From: Salinicoccus sp. RF5
GTDB taxonomy: Bacteria > Bacillota > Bacilli > Staphylococcales > Salinicoccaceae
Direction: 5' to 3'
Length of the DNA: 64,000 nucleotides
Assembly: GCF_020786625.1 (NCBI RefSeq)
Contig: NZ_JAJGRC010000003.1
Coordinates: 1-64,000, forward strand
Of this stretch, positions 43,944 to 51,757 are shown piece by piece. Numbering within the stretch: the first letter of the stretch is position 1; the number at the start of each line of letters is the position of its first letter. The notes under the pieces are model-generated. The model saw only the letters and a program-made list of their open reading frames with translations. It was not told the origin of the DNA and ran no database searches. The position numbers and the translations under genes were made by a program.

Positions 43944-44838
43944 ACTGTTGCTGTCTTTCATGCGTAAACACAACAGTGGTCCAGGGATCGAGGGTGAGGC
44001 TCTGGAGACGCTGCTTCAGGTCCTGGCGGATCCTGTCCTGTTCGTATATGGTGAGGTCATCCTCGATGGGGACGATGAAGTCGACTTCGATGTAGAGTTT
44101 GGTGCCCATCTTCTGCAGCCTGAGTGCGTGATCTTGGAAACCATGAAACTTACGGATATGGAGGACCTGCGTCTCGACCGCTTCGGCGATGGGACGTTCA
44201 GGTGCCATTTCCAGCAGTTCCCTGAGTGATGCATACAGCTCGGACAGGGGGACTTTGATGAAGTACCCGGCAACGAGGATCACCATGACCGGGTCGATGA
44301 AAGGGACTATCGGCTCCATGAAGGTCAGGCTCAGGAGCCATCCGATTAGGAAGCCAGCCAGTACACCGATGCTGAGCAGGGCATCCATGCGCCACTGGTT
44401 CATCTCGGCAGTGATGAGTGCGTCACCTTGTCCCCTGGATTTGAAATAGGCGTAGGCGGCATAGCACCCGACGGCGGATATGAGGGCATAGAGCACGCCC
44501 GATCCCATCGACATGGCATTGCCGCCCGAGAACAGGGCGATGAAGGCCTGGACGAGGGAAATCAGGATGAGGACCAGTATGCCGAAGTATTTGATGACGA
44601 TGGTCAAAGGGATGAAACTTTCCTTGCCGAAGGGGAAGCGTTCAGGGTCCTCCTTCGAGATGAAGCGGAGTGCCATCATCGAGATCATGGACAGCAGGAC
44701 GCTGATGAATGAGTAGTAGCCGTCGAACTGGATCATCTGGCTGTCGGCATAAAGGCCCCAGATGATGCCGAGTGCTGCAAATGCAAGGGCGCCTACAATG
44801 GAGGCCATGATCATTTTTTGGGCAGTGTTTTCGTTCAT
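43942..44838 (-). CDS. Cation diffusion facilitator-like transporter
   Basis: The 298-aa protein has six membrane helices and a C-terminal cytosolic domain of the CDF kind. In helix 2 only one acidic residue is seen (QFDGYYS), and helix 5 has a single Asp (RMDALLS) in place of the usual paired acidic/His sites. The metal site therefore differs from zinc exporters such as CzcD. ATG 44838 follows AGGAGAGGG. Substrate unknown. Confidence 0.82.
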   Translation of the reverse strand: MNENTAQKMIMASIVGALAFAALGIIWGLYADSQMIQFDGYYSFISVLLSMISMMALRFISKEDPERFPFGKESFIPLTIVIKYFGILVLILISLVQAFIALFSGGNAMSMGSGVLYALISAVGCYAAYAYFKSRGQGDALITAEMNQWRMDALLSIGVLAGFLIGWLLSLTFMEPIVPFIDPVMVILVAGYFIKVPLSELYASLRELLEMAPERPIAEAVETQVLHIRKFHGFQDHALRLQKMGTKLYIEVDFIVPIEDDLTIYEQDRIRQDLKQRLQSLTLDPWTTVVFTHERQQQ

Positions 44839-44895
44839 ATTTAAACCCTCTCCTGTGTAGTTGAGTCCATTATACACAAGAAAGGGCAGGGATTC

Positions 44896-45747
44896 CTATT
44901 CGTTTACGAGGGCGCCTTCGTAGGAGGGGATCTTGCCCTTATGGTAGGTGCCGAGGATATTGATGTACTTGCTGACTTCCCCTATGTCTTCGAGTGCCCC
45001 GCTCAACGTCTCGTCGGCACCCTTTTCGACATCGATGAAGAATCCGTAGGAGAATGGTTTGTGCTGTATCGGCCGTGAAGTCAGGTTCAGCAGGTTGATG
45101 CCGTGACTGCTGAAAATGTTGAGTATTTCATTCAGTGAGCCTGTGCTGTGGTCGGTCTCGATGTAGAGTGATGTCTTGTTCGTGTTCTTCAGCCGTGGCT
45201 TCTCCGCCTTTCTGAAGAAGAGGAACCGTGTGGTGTTGTATGGATTGTCGCTGATGTTCTCCCGTGCCACATGCATGCCGTACATCTCGGCGGCATGGCT
45301 GCCGGCGATGGCTGCGACTGTATGGTCGTCGGAAGCCTTGACCATCCTGACCGCATCGGCCGTGTCCGAATATTCACGGACCGTGAGGTGCGGATGGCCG
45401 CTCAGGTAGCCGTAGCATTGTTCGAGCGCTTCCGGATGGGAATAGACTTCGGTCAGTTCGTCGAGCGGGACCGGCCCTTTGGTGATGAGTGCATGGTCGA
45501 TCTTGACATAGATCTCCTCCACCGCATCCACTTCGAGGTATTTCATCAGGTCGATCGTCCGTGTGATCGGACCGCTCGTGGAGTTCTCGACCGGGAGGGC
45601 GATGTAATCGACCCGGTCCCGCATCAAGTCGTCGACTAGCGCCTTGAATGTGGGGTACCCCTTCATTTCATATGCTCCGTCCTCTGCGAAAGTCCCGCAC
45701 GCCATTTCACTATATGATCCTTCTACACCTTGATATCCGATCAGCAT
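44896..45747 (-). CDS. pheA: Prephenate dehydratase with ACT domain
   Basis: PheA converts prephenate to phenylpyruvate, the committed step to phenylalanine. The 283-aa protein has the dehydratase domain (YQGVEGSYSEMA, LPVENSTSGPITRT, NTTRFLFF) and a C-terminal ACT domain with Phe-binding features (SLNEILNIFSSHGINLLNLTSRPI). It has no chorismate mutase part. ATG 45747 has GGGAGTGG upstream. It stands alone behind a leader of roughly 270 nt with a terminator, so transcription is probably attenuated by phenylalanine supply, with feedback inhibition through ACT. Confidence 0.95.
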   Translation of the reverse strand: MLIGYQGVEGSYSEMACGTFAEDGAYEMKGYPTFKALVDDLMRDRVDYIALPVENSTSGPITRTIDLMKYLEVDAVEEIYVKIDHALITKGPVPLDELTEVYSHPEALEQCYGYLSGHPHLTVREYSDTADAVRMVKASDDHTVAAIAGSHAAEMYGMHVARENISDNPYNTTRFLFFRKAEKPRLKNTNKTSLYIETDHSTGSLNEILNIFSSHGINLLNLTSRPIQHKPFSYGFFIDVEKGADETLSGALEDIGEVSKYINILGTYHKGKIPSYEGALVNE

Positions 45748-45766
45748 CTTTACCACTCCCAATCAT

Positions 45767-45818
45767 AAAATAAAAGACCACCTGGACTACTCTTTTCAAA
45801 AGAGAAACCCAAATGGTC
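45767..45818 (-). terminator. Leader terminator (attenuator) upstream of pheA
   Basis: On the minus strand GACCATTTGGGTTTCTC pairs with GAGTAGTCCAGGTGGTC through G-C, A-U and several G-U pairs. The stem extends through TTTT/AAAA and is followed by TTTTATTTT. It ends 19 bp before the pheA start codon, so it is a termination point inside the leader. Confidence 0.75.
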
Positions 45819-45837
45819 CATAAAAATAAAAATCCCA

Positions 45838-45860
45838 GCCATTTAGATTCCTTAAATGGC
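45838..45860 (-). promoter_or_regulatory. Alternative hairpin of the pheA leader
   Basis: GCCATTTA-aggaatc-TAAATGGC (minus strand). The right arm TAAATGG can also pair with CCATTT in the 5' arm of the downstream terminator (45817-45812). The left arm GGCCAT can also pair with ATGGCT upstream (45892-45887). These are mutually exclusive pairings, as in classical attenuators. Confidence 0.6.
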
Positions 45861-45894
45861 CAAGAATGAAAATTCTCATTCAAATCAGCCATCA

Positions 45895-45940
45895 TAGATA
45901 CAGTCCGCCTATATCCACGATGGAATATAGACGCTATCTA
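45895..45940 (-). promoter_or_regulatory. Pause/anti-terminator hairpin next to the leader-peptide stop codon
   Basis: An 11-bp stem, CGTCTATATTC with its complement including G-U pairs, occupies 45906-45933 and begins one base after the leader stop codon. TAGATA (45940-45935), inside the last codons, pairs with TATCTA (45900-45895) and extends it. A ribosome at the Phe codons or at the stop would decide whether this stem forms. Confidence 0.6.
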
Positions 45941-45993
45941 AAATAGCTGAAGAAAAAGGTATTCAATTGAGTTCCATAATATGTGCTGTCCAT
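45934..45993 (-). CDS. Putative pheA leader peptide (19 aa, Phe/Tyr-rich)
   Basis: The frame encodes MDSTYYGTQLNTFFFSYFR and stops at TAG. Four Phe and one Tyr codons fall within the last seven sense codons (TTT TTC TTC AGC TAT TTT AGA), and two more Tyr occur early. GGGTGA lies 5 nt before the ATG. A well-formed promoter lies 33-61 nt upstream of the start codon, so the ORF starts about 26 nt into the transcript. Size, position and content fit a ribosome-stalling attenuation peptide like enterobacterial PheL. No product or stalling has been shown. Confidence 0.65.
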   Translation of the reverse strand: MDSTYYGTQLNTFFFSYFR

Positions 45994-46025
45994 ATGAATC
46001 ACCCAATTCCTTTAAGTTGTGTCCA

Positions 46026-46054
46026 ATCCTATCAATTAAATTTTGAATTGTCAA
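46026..46054 (-). promoter_or_regulatory. pheA leader promoter
   Basis: Minus strand: perfect TTGACA (46054-46049), 17-nt spacer, TAGGAT (46031-46026). Expected transcription start near 46019. Confidence 0.75.
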
Positions 46055-46201
46055 TATATTTAGTCATATAATTCAATTTTTTTATCATGCTGTACATTTT
46101 ATTGAGGGAAGTGCAAGGTGCTCTGTGATAATATAGGAGTACCATTCCATTGGTGCATGAAGACTTGCAAACAATGAAAATCTCGATCTGGGAGTGTTAA
46201 C

Positions 46202-47263
46202 ATGGAAAAATTGAATTTGGGAATATTATACGGTGGACAGTCGACTGAGCATGAGGTGTCCATGCGCTCTGCCGAAAGTGTACTGGGTGCACTCGACAGG
46301 AAAAAGTACACCATCCACCTGATCTATATATCAAAGCAGGGGGAGTGGCTGCTGGCGGACCAGTCGGAACGGATTGAAGCGGTGGTGGACAAGGAGAACG
46401 GCCACCGCCTTTCCATCCTGCCATCCCAGCAGTTCGTCTCCGAAGGCGGGATGCACCATTTTGATGCCATACTGCCGATCCTTCATGGGACGGCCGGGGA
46501 GGATGGCATCGTCCAGGGTGTGCTTGAAATGGTCGGCGTCCCATACGCCGGCTGCAACGTGAGAAGCTCAGCAGTATGCATGGACAAGGATATGGCGAAG
46601 CGCCTGCTGAAGCTTGAAGGCATAAACGTGGCGGACTGGATGGTCTTCCGGCATGAGGACAGGGACCAGGTCGATTACAGCGCAGTGGAGGCGGAACTCG
46701 GCCTGCCGATGTTCGTCAAACCGGTGAACCAGGGGTCTTCCGTCGGGGTATCGAAAGTGACGGATGAACAGTCGTTCCATGAGGCGATTGCGCTGGCATT
46801 CGAATTCGACACGAAGGTGATGGTCGAAAGTGCCGTACAGGGCCGCGAAATAGAAGTTTCGGTCCTCGGCAATACGGATCTGACCGTCTCCGTACCTGGT
46901 GAAATCGTTGCGAACACCGATTTCTACTCCTACGAATCGAAATACATCGATGAGAGCGGTGCGGCACTGGAGATCCCGGCAAGGCTCGAACAGCCGGTCG
47001 CCGAAAAGATACGCCAGACTGCGTATGATGTCTATAGGGCCCTCGACTGTGAAGGCATGGCGCGGGTGGATGTCTTCCTGGCAGAGGACGGCGCAGTCAT
47101 CGTCAACGAGGTCAATACACTTCCGGGCTTCACCAGCATCAGCATGTATCCGAAACTGCTTGAAGCGTCAGGCATCAGCTATCCTGAATTGCTGGACCGT
47201 CTGGTTGAGCTGGCGGTCGAGCGCCATCAGCTGAACACCCAATTGAAGACGGATCTGCTGTAA
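46202..47263 (+). CDS. ddl: D-alanine--D-alanine ligase
   Basis: Ddl joins two D-Ala with ATP for peptidoglycan precursors. The 353-aa ATP-grasp protein has LGILYGGQSTEHEVSMRSAE, VPYAGCNVRSSAVCMDK, FVKPVNQGSSVGVSKV and the metal-binding EVNTLPGFTSISMYPKL. GGGAGTG precedes the ATG. It is divergent from the pheA leader, with GATAAT near 46127-46132 as a possible -10. In staphylococci ddl is followed by murF; here a GNAT gene follows instead. Confidence 0.96.
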   Translation: MEKLNLGILYGGQSTEHEVSMRSAESVLGALDRKKYTIHLIYISKQGEWLLADQSERIEAVVDKENGHRLSILPSQQFVSEGGMHHFDAILPILHGTAGEDGIVQGVLEMVGVPYAGCNVRSSAVCMDKDMAKRLLKLEGINVADWMVFRHEDRDQVDYSAVEAELGLPMFVKPVNQGSSVGVSKVTDEQSFHEAIALAFEFDTKVMVESAVQGREIEVSVLGNTDLTVSVPGEIVANTDFYSYESKYIDESGAALEIPARLEQPVAEKIRQTAYDVYRALDCEGMARVDVFLAEDGAVIVNEVNTLPGFTSISMYPKLLEASGISYPELLDRLVELAVERHQLNTQLKTDLL

Positions 47264-47284
47264 AATCCAAAGGGGGATGGACAT

Positions 47285-47797
47285 ATGAAATTCAATCTGA
47301 GAAAAGCAGATGCCGTTGATGCATCTGCCATCGCGAAAGTGCAGGTCGACAGCTGGCGGACGACCTATAGCGGCATCATAGATGAAGACTATCTGGAGAA
47401 TTTGAGCTATGGGGACCGGGAGAACATATGGACCCGTGCCATCGAGGAGAACCCGATATTCCTGCTTGAGGATGGGCGAGAAGTCGTCGGCTTCGCGATC
47501 GGCGGCCCCGAGCGTTCCGGGGAATACATCGGATATGATGGTGAACTCTATGCCATCTATCTCTATGAATCAGCCCAGCAGAACGGTGGGGGCAGGCAGC
47601 TGGTTGAGGCGGTGGCCGGCGACCTTCTGGACCGCGGTTTTGAAAAGATGGTCATAGCGGTACTTGAAGAGAATCCGGCATGCGGGTTCTATGAAAAGCT
47701 TGGTGGGCATAAGATCGGCAAGGAAGAGACGACGATCGGCAGCACCGTCCATGCAGAACTGGTATATGGCTTTGATGATCTCAGGCAACTCATATGA
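47285..47797 (+). CDS. GNAT family N-acetyltransferase
   Basis: The 170-aa acetyltransferase has a standard GNAT fold. It opens FNLRKADAVDASAIAKVQVDSW, the acetyl-CoA loop is around NGGGRQLVEAVA, and the C-terminal NPACGFYEKLGGHKIGKEE is typical. The substrate is unknown. AAAGGGGG lies upstream of the ATG; the 21-bp gap to ddl suggests cotranscription. Confidence 0.87.
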   Translation: MKFNLRKADAVDASAIAKVQVDSWRTTYSGIIDEDYLENLSYGDRENIWTRAIEENPIFLLEDGREVVGFAIGGPERSGEYIGYDGELYAIYLYESAQQNGGGRQLVEAVAGDLLDRGFEKMVIAVLEENPACGFYEKLGGHKIGKEETTIGSTVHAELVYGFDDLRQLI

Positions 47798-47803
47798 TAT
47801 ATG

Positions 47804-47841
47804 AAAAATGCGCCGCCTCGTCACGAGGTGGCGCATTTTTC
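47804..47841. terminator. Bidirectional terminator between GNAT and LLM genes
   Basis: GAAAAATGCGCC-gc-CTCG pairs with CGAG-gt-GGCGCATTTTTC around tca, between convergent genes. Confidence 0.92.
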
Positions 47842-47844
47842 AGT

Positions 47845-48891
47845 CTATCTGCCTTCCCACTGTGCAATTTCATCCCTCACGATGGGGGCGACCTCTTCTC
47901 CGAACAGGCGGATGGATTTCATGACCTGGTCGTGGGGCATCGTGCCGAGCGGGGTGTGCAACAGGAACCGCTTGATGCCGACATTCTTCCTCAAGTCGAT
48001 GATCTTCCTGGCAACCGTCTCCGGACTGCCACAGTAGAGCGCACCATTTTCCGAGCGCGCAATATCGAAGCTTCGTCTCGTATAGTTCCCCCAGCCGCGT
48101 TCAGAACCGATCTTGTTCATTCCCTGCTGGGTCGATGGGAAGAACAGGTCTGCGGCCTCTTCATCCGTGTCCCACACGAAGCCATGGCTGTGGGAGGCGA
48201 TGCCGAGGGATTCGATGCGGTGCCCTGCATGTGCTGCCGTCTGCTTGTGCAGTTCGACAAGCGGGGCGAAATTCCGGGGGCTGCCGCCAATGATGGCGAG
48301 GGCAATCGGGAGTCCGAGTTTTCCTGCTCTTACAGTGGAATCCGGGGTGCCTCCGCTTGCGATCCATATTGGCATCTCCGTCTGTTCAGGCCTTGGGAAT
48401 ACTTCGAGGCCATTGATCGGCGCCCGGTGTTTCCCCTCCCAATGGATGGGCCCACCCTTCTGGAGCTGGAGCAGCAGTTCGAGCTTCTCTTCGAACAGTT
48501 CATCATAATCATTCAGATCGTATCCGAACAGAGGGAATGATTCGATGAAGGACCCTCTGCCTGCCATGATCTCCGCCCGGCCGCCGGAGATGCCATCCAG
48601 CATCGCAAACCTCTCGTGGACCCTCACCGGATCATCGGATGAGAGGACAGTCACTGCACTGGATAGCCTGATGCTGCTGGTGCGTGCGGCGCCCGCCGCC
48701 AGTATGACTTCAGGGGCGGAGACGGCATAATCTGAGCGGTGGTGCTCCCCGACGGCATAGACATCGAGGCCCACCTTATCCGCCATCTCCATCTCCTCGA
48801 TGATGTCCCGAAGTCTTTCAGCGTGGGTGATCGTCTCGCCTGTATGGGGGTCCGGCAATGTTTCTGCAAAAGTACTGATTCCAAGTTCCAT
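47845..48891 (-). CDS. LLM class flavin-dependent oxidoreductase
   Basis: The 348-aa protein is a luciferase-like monooxygenase relative with a TIM-barrel fold. It opens MELGISTFAE; AVGEHHRSDYAVSAPEVILAA and RGSFIESFPLFGYDLNDYDELFEEK are features of the subgroup that binds FMN or F420. In Firmicutes these are mostly FMN-linked enzymes of unknown substrate. It is monocistronic and convergent with the GNAT gene. Confidence 0.87.
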   Translation of the reverse strand: MELGISTFAETLPDPHTGETITHAERLRDIIEEMEMADKVGLDVYAVGEHHRSDYAVSAPEVILAAGAARTSSIRLSSAVTVLSSDDPVRVHERFAMLDGISGGRAEIMAGRGSFIESFPLFGYDLNDYDELFEEKLELLLQLQKGGPIHWEGKHRAPINGLEVFPRPEQTEMPIWIASGGTPDSTVRAGKLGLPIALAIIGGSPRNFAPLVELHKQTAAHAGHRIESLGIASHSHGFVWDTDEEAADLFFPSTQQGMNKIGSERGWGNYTRRSFDIARSENGALYCGSPETVARKIIDLRKNVGIKRFLLHTPLGTMPHDQVMKSIRLFGEEVAPIVRDEIAQWEGR

Positions 48892-49002
48892 AAGATTCCT
48901 CCCTTATCATATTGCCTCCATTCTACCATTGAATCTTTTTTACTTCTGAAGAACCGCCCGGGGATATGGTAAAATAAAGAAAAAACATAGGAGATGAATG
49001 AA

Positions 49003-50229
49003 TTGCGCACTCAACTGATCGAAAGACTTGCAAGATATGCCAAAATCGATACCCAATCCGACGCTTCAAGCGAAGCCGTCCCTTCTACATACAAGCAGTG
49101 GGATCTGATCCGTCTGCTCGAAGAAGAATTGAAGGCGCTCGGGATGGAGGAAGTGGAGACGGATGAGAACGGCTATCTGATGGCGACCCTCCCTGCGAAT
49201 GCCGAAGATGCACCGGTCATCGGCTTCCTCGCCCATGTCGATACCGCCACGGATTTTACGGGCAAGAATGTCAATCCACAGGTAATCGACTATGATGGTG
49301 GAGAAATCGTACTCAATGAAGCACTCGGCGTCATACTTACTCCGGAACAGTTCCCGGAACTTGGAGGCTACAGCGGGCATACACTCATGACTACGGATGG
49401 TACCACGCTTCTCGGGGCCGACAATAAGGCCGGCATCGCTGAAATCATGACGGCGATGGAATATCTCATCGACCACCCCGAAGTGAAGCATGGGAAGATA
49501 AGGGTGGCCTTCACTCCGGATGAGGAAATCGGACGGGGGCCGCACCACTTCGATGTCGAGCGCTTCGGGGCCGATTTCGCCTATACGGTGGATGGAGGCC
49601 CGCTCGGCGAACTCCAGTATGAGAGTTTCAATGCAGCAGCTGCGAAAGTGACCTTCATCGGCAACAGTGTCCACCCCGGCACGGCCAAGAACAAGATGGT
49701 GAATGCAGGAAGGATGGCCGCCGAATTCATCACCCGCTTCGATGCCGCGGATACCCCCGAGCATACGGAAGGGTATGAAGGGTTCTTCCATCTGATCAAC
49801 ATCAACGGGGACGTGGAGAAGACGGAAGTGAATTTCATCATCAGGGATTTCGACAAGTCGGCATTCGAGGACCGGAAAGACCAGATGGCCGCCCATGCCG
49901 ATGCACTGAAGGCGCAGTACGGAGAAGACCGGGTGATACTGGAAATGAATGACCAATACTACAACATGCGTGATCGGATCGAACCCCGCATGGAAATAGT
50001 CGAGTATGCCAAGCAGGCGATGGAAGCCCTCGATATCACACCGGTGATCATACCGGTCAGGGGCGGCACGGACGGTTCCCAGCTCTCCTACAAAGGACTC
50101 CCGACCCCAAACATATTTACAGGCGGCGAAAATTTCCACGGGAAGTTCGAATACATTTCCATAGACAATATGGAGAAGGCGGTCAAAGTCATCACTGAAA
50201 TTTCCCGCAATGCAGCCGAGCGGAAGTAG
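49003..50229 (+). CDS. pepT: Peptidase T (tripeptide aminopeptidase)
   Basis: PepT removes the N-terminal residue of tripeptides in the cytosol. The 408-aa M20 zinc peptidase has metal ligands in [24 protein letters not shown] and [10 protein letters not shown], and the dimerisation domain between them. TTG 49003 is favoured because AGGAG lies 9 nt before it and the N-terminus then matches S. aureus PepT; ATG 48994 abuts the ribosome-binding site. Confidence 0.93.
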   Translation: MRTQLIERLARYAKIDTQSDASSEAVPSTYKQWDLIRLLEEELKALGMEEVETDENGYLMATLPANAEDAPVIGFLAHVDTATDFTGKNVNPQVIDYDGGEIVLNEALGVILTPEQFPELGGYSGHTLMTTDGTTLLGADNKAGIAEIMTAMEYLIDHPEVKHGKIRVAFTPDEEIGRGPHHFDVERFGADFAYTVDGGPLGELQYESFNAAAAKVTFIGNSVHPGTAKNKMVNAGRMAAEFITRFDAADTPEHTEGYEGFFHLININGDVEKTEVNFIIRDFDKSAFEDRKDQMAAHADALKAQYGEDRVILEMNDQYYNMRDRIEPRMEIVEYAKQAMEALDITPVIIPVRGGTDGSQLSYKGLPTPNIFTGGENFHGKFEYISIDNMEKAVKVITEISRNAAERK

Positions 50230-50321
50230 TTGATATTTATCTTCCGTTGAGGCAATATTGTATATGCTGTTTTTGGAAATATAATATTGTTTCGTTTTAT
50301 ATATAGAAAGAAGGATTTTTT

Positions 50322-51719
50322 ATGTCAGCTAGTGAACAGCAGTCCCCATCAACCGTCAAAAGATTACCGTTGATGGCTGTCCTTATATCCGGTGCATTCG
50401 CAGCCATCCTGAACCAGACGCTGCTGGCTACAGCCATACCACCGATCATGGAGGATCTGGAGATTGAAGCGGATGTAGCCCAGTGGCTCCAATCGGTATT
50501 CATGCTGGTCAACGGCATCATGATTCCGATTACCGCATTCCTGATAGGGAAGTTTACGACGCGGTCACTATTCTTTACGGCGATGGGCCTTTTCGGGTTC
50601 GGTACACTCGTCTGCGGGCTCGCACCAGGCTTTGAGATCCTGTTGGTCGGAAGGATACTCCAGGCCTCGGGGGCAGGCATAATCATGCCGCTGATGCAGA
50701 CGATCATCTTCCTGATCTATCCGCTTGAGAAGCGGGGGACGGCGATGGGCATGTTCGGTTTGGTCATCGGTTTCGCGCCGGCCATCGGCCCGACATTGTC
50801 CGGCTGGTTCGTCGAGAGCTACCCTTGGAGAGGCCTCTTCTTCATCATCATACCGATCGTCATCATCGACCTGATCGTCGCCTATTTCATACTTAGGAAT
50901 GTGACGGAGCGTACGAATCCGAAGCTCGACATTCCATCGATCATCCTGTCCACCTTCGGGTTCGGTGGACTGCTCTATGGCTTCAGCGTCGCAGGCAGCA
51001 GCGGCTGGCTGAGTACACCGGTGCTTGGTTCACTCGCACTGGGTGCAGTGACCCTGTTCCTGTTCATCATGCGCCAGCAGAAGCTCGAACAGCCGATCCT
51101 CGAATTCAAGGTCTTCCAGGACAAGATATTCGCGCTGACGACGGGCCTCGGCATGGTCGTCTTCATGTCCATGATCGGCGGGGCTGTCATCCTGCCGATC
51201 CTGATGCAGGATATGATGGGATTCTCGCCGCTTGAATCCGGACTGATGCTGCTGCCGGGGGCATTGGTCATGGGTTCGATGAGCCCGGTGACCGGAAAGC
51301 TCTTCGACATGTTCGGGGCAAGATGGCTCGCAATCATCGGCCTCAGCCTCGTGACGATTACGACATACTTGTTCACGATGATTACAGTGGACACCAGCTT
51401 CACCTATCTGGCGACCGTCAATGTCTTCAGAATGCTCGGTGTGGCGATGGTGATGATGCCGGTGACGACAGCCGGATTGAACCAGCTGTCTCCAAAGCTC
51501 GTACCGCACGGTACAGCCATGAACAATACGATGCGCCAGATTGCAGGGGCGGTCGGCACAGCCCTGCTCGTATCGATCATGACCCATACCGCCAATCCAT
51601 CAGAAGGGATGCAGGGCATGATCAATGGGGTGAACACGGCCTTCCTTGCAGCGGCCATCATTTCACTCATCGGCCTGCTGCTTTCATTAACACTGAGGAA
51701 GCCGGTATCACACGACTAA
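50322..51719 (+). CDS. DHA2-family MFS drug exporter
   Basis: The 465-aa major facilitator protein has 14 predicted membrane helices. Helix 1 contains LISGAFAAILNQTLLATAIP, the loop motif follows QWLQSVFMLVNG, and motif C is at APAIGPTLSGW. This is the EmrB/LmrB (DHA2) type of proton-coupled multidrug exporter. It is convergent with a clear paralogue. No adjacent regulator gene is seen. Substrates unknown. Confidence 0.88.
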   Translation: MSASEQQSPSTVKRLPLMAVLISGAFAAILNQTLLATAIPPIMEDLEIEADVAQWLQSVFMLVNGIMIPITAFLIGKFTTRSLFFTAMGLFGFGTLVCGLAPGFEILLVGRILQASGAGIIMPLMQTIIFLIYPLEKRGTAMGMFGLVIGFAPAIGPTLSGWFVESYPWRGLFFIIIPIVIIDLIVAYFILRNVTERTNPKLDIPSIILSTFGFGGLLYGFSVAGSSGWLSTPVLGSLALGAVTLFLFIMRQQKLEQPILEFKVFQDKIFALTTGLGMVVFMSMIGGAVILPILMQDMMGFSPLESGLMLLPGALVMGSMSPVTGKLFDMFGARWLAIIGLSLVTITTYLFTMITVDTSFTYLATVNVFRMLGVAMVMMPVTTAGLNQLSPKLVPHGTAMNNTMRQIAGAVGTALLVSIMTHTANPSEGMQGMINGVNTAFLAAAIISLIGLLLSLTLRKPVSHD

Positions 51720-51757
51720 AAAAATCGCTGATCCATAAAATGGATCAGCGATTTTTT
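51718..51757. terminator. Bidirectional terminator between the two MFS genes
   Basis: AAAAAATCGCTGATCCAT-aaa-ATGGATCAGCGATTTTTT: an 18-bp perfect stem touching both stop codons. Confidence 0.95.

Noticed and set aside
45710-45895. 61-codon Phe/Trp-rich frame through the pheA leader terminator
   Set aside because: It has no convincing ribosome-binding site, runs across the terminator and into pheA in another frame, and its aromatic richness follows from T-rich sequence. A role as a second leader peptide cannot be fully excluded.
45748-46020. T-box riboswitch upstream of pheA
   Set aside because: The only GGTGG-like string is in the 3' arm of the terminator (CCAGGTGGTC), not in a separate antiterminator bulge, and ACCGCG is missing. 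No Stem I with a specifier loop is recognisable. A Phe-rich ORF with its own ribosome-binding site explains the leader better.
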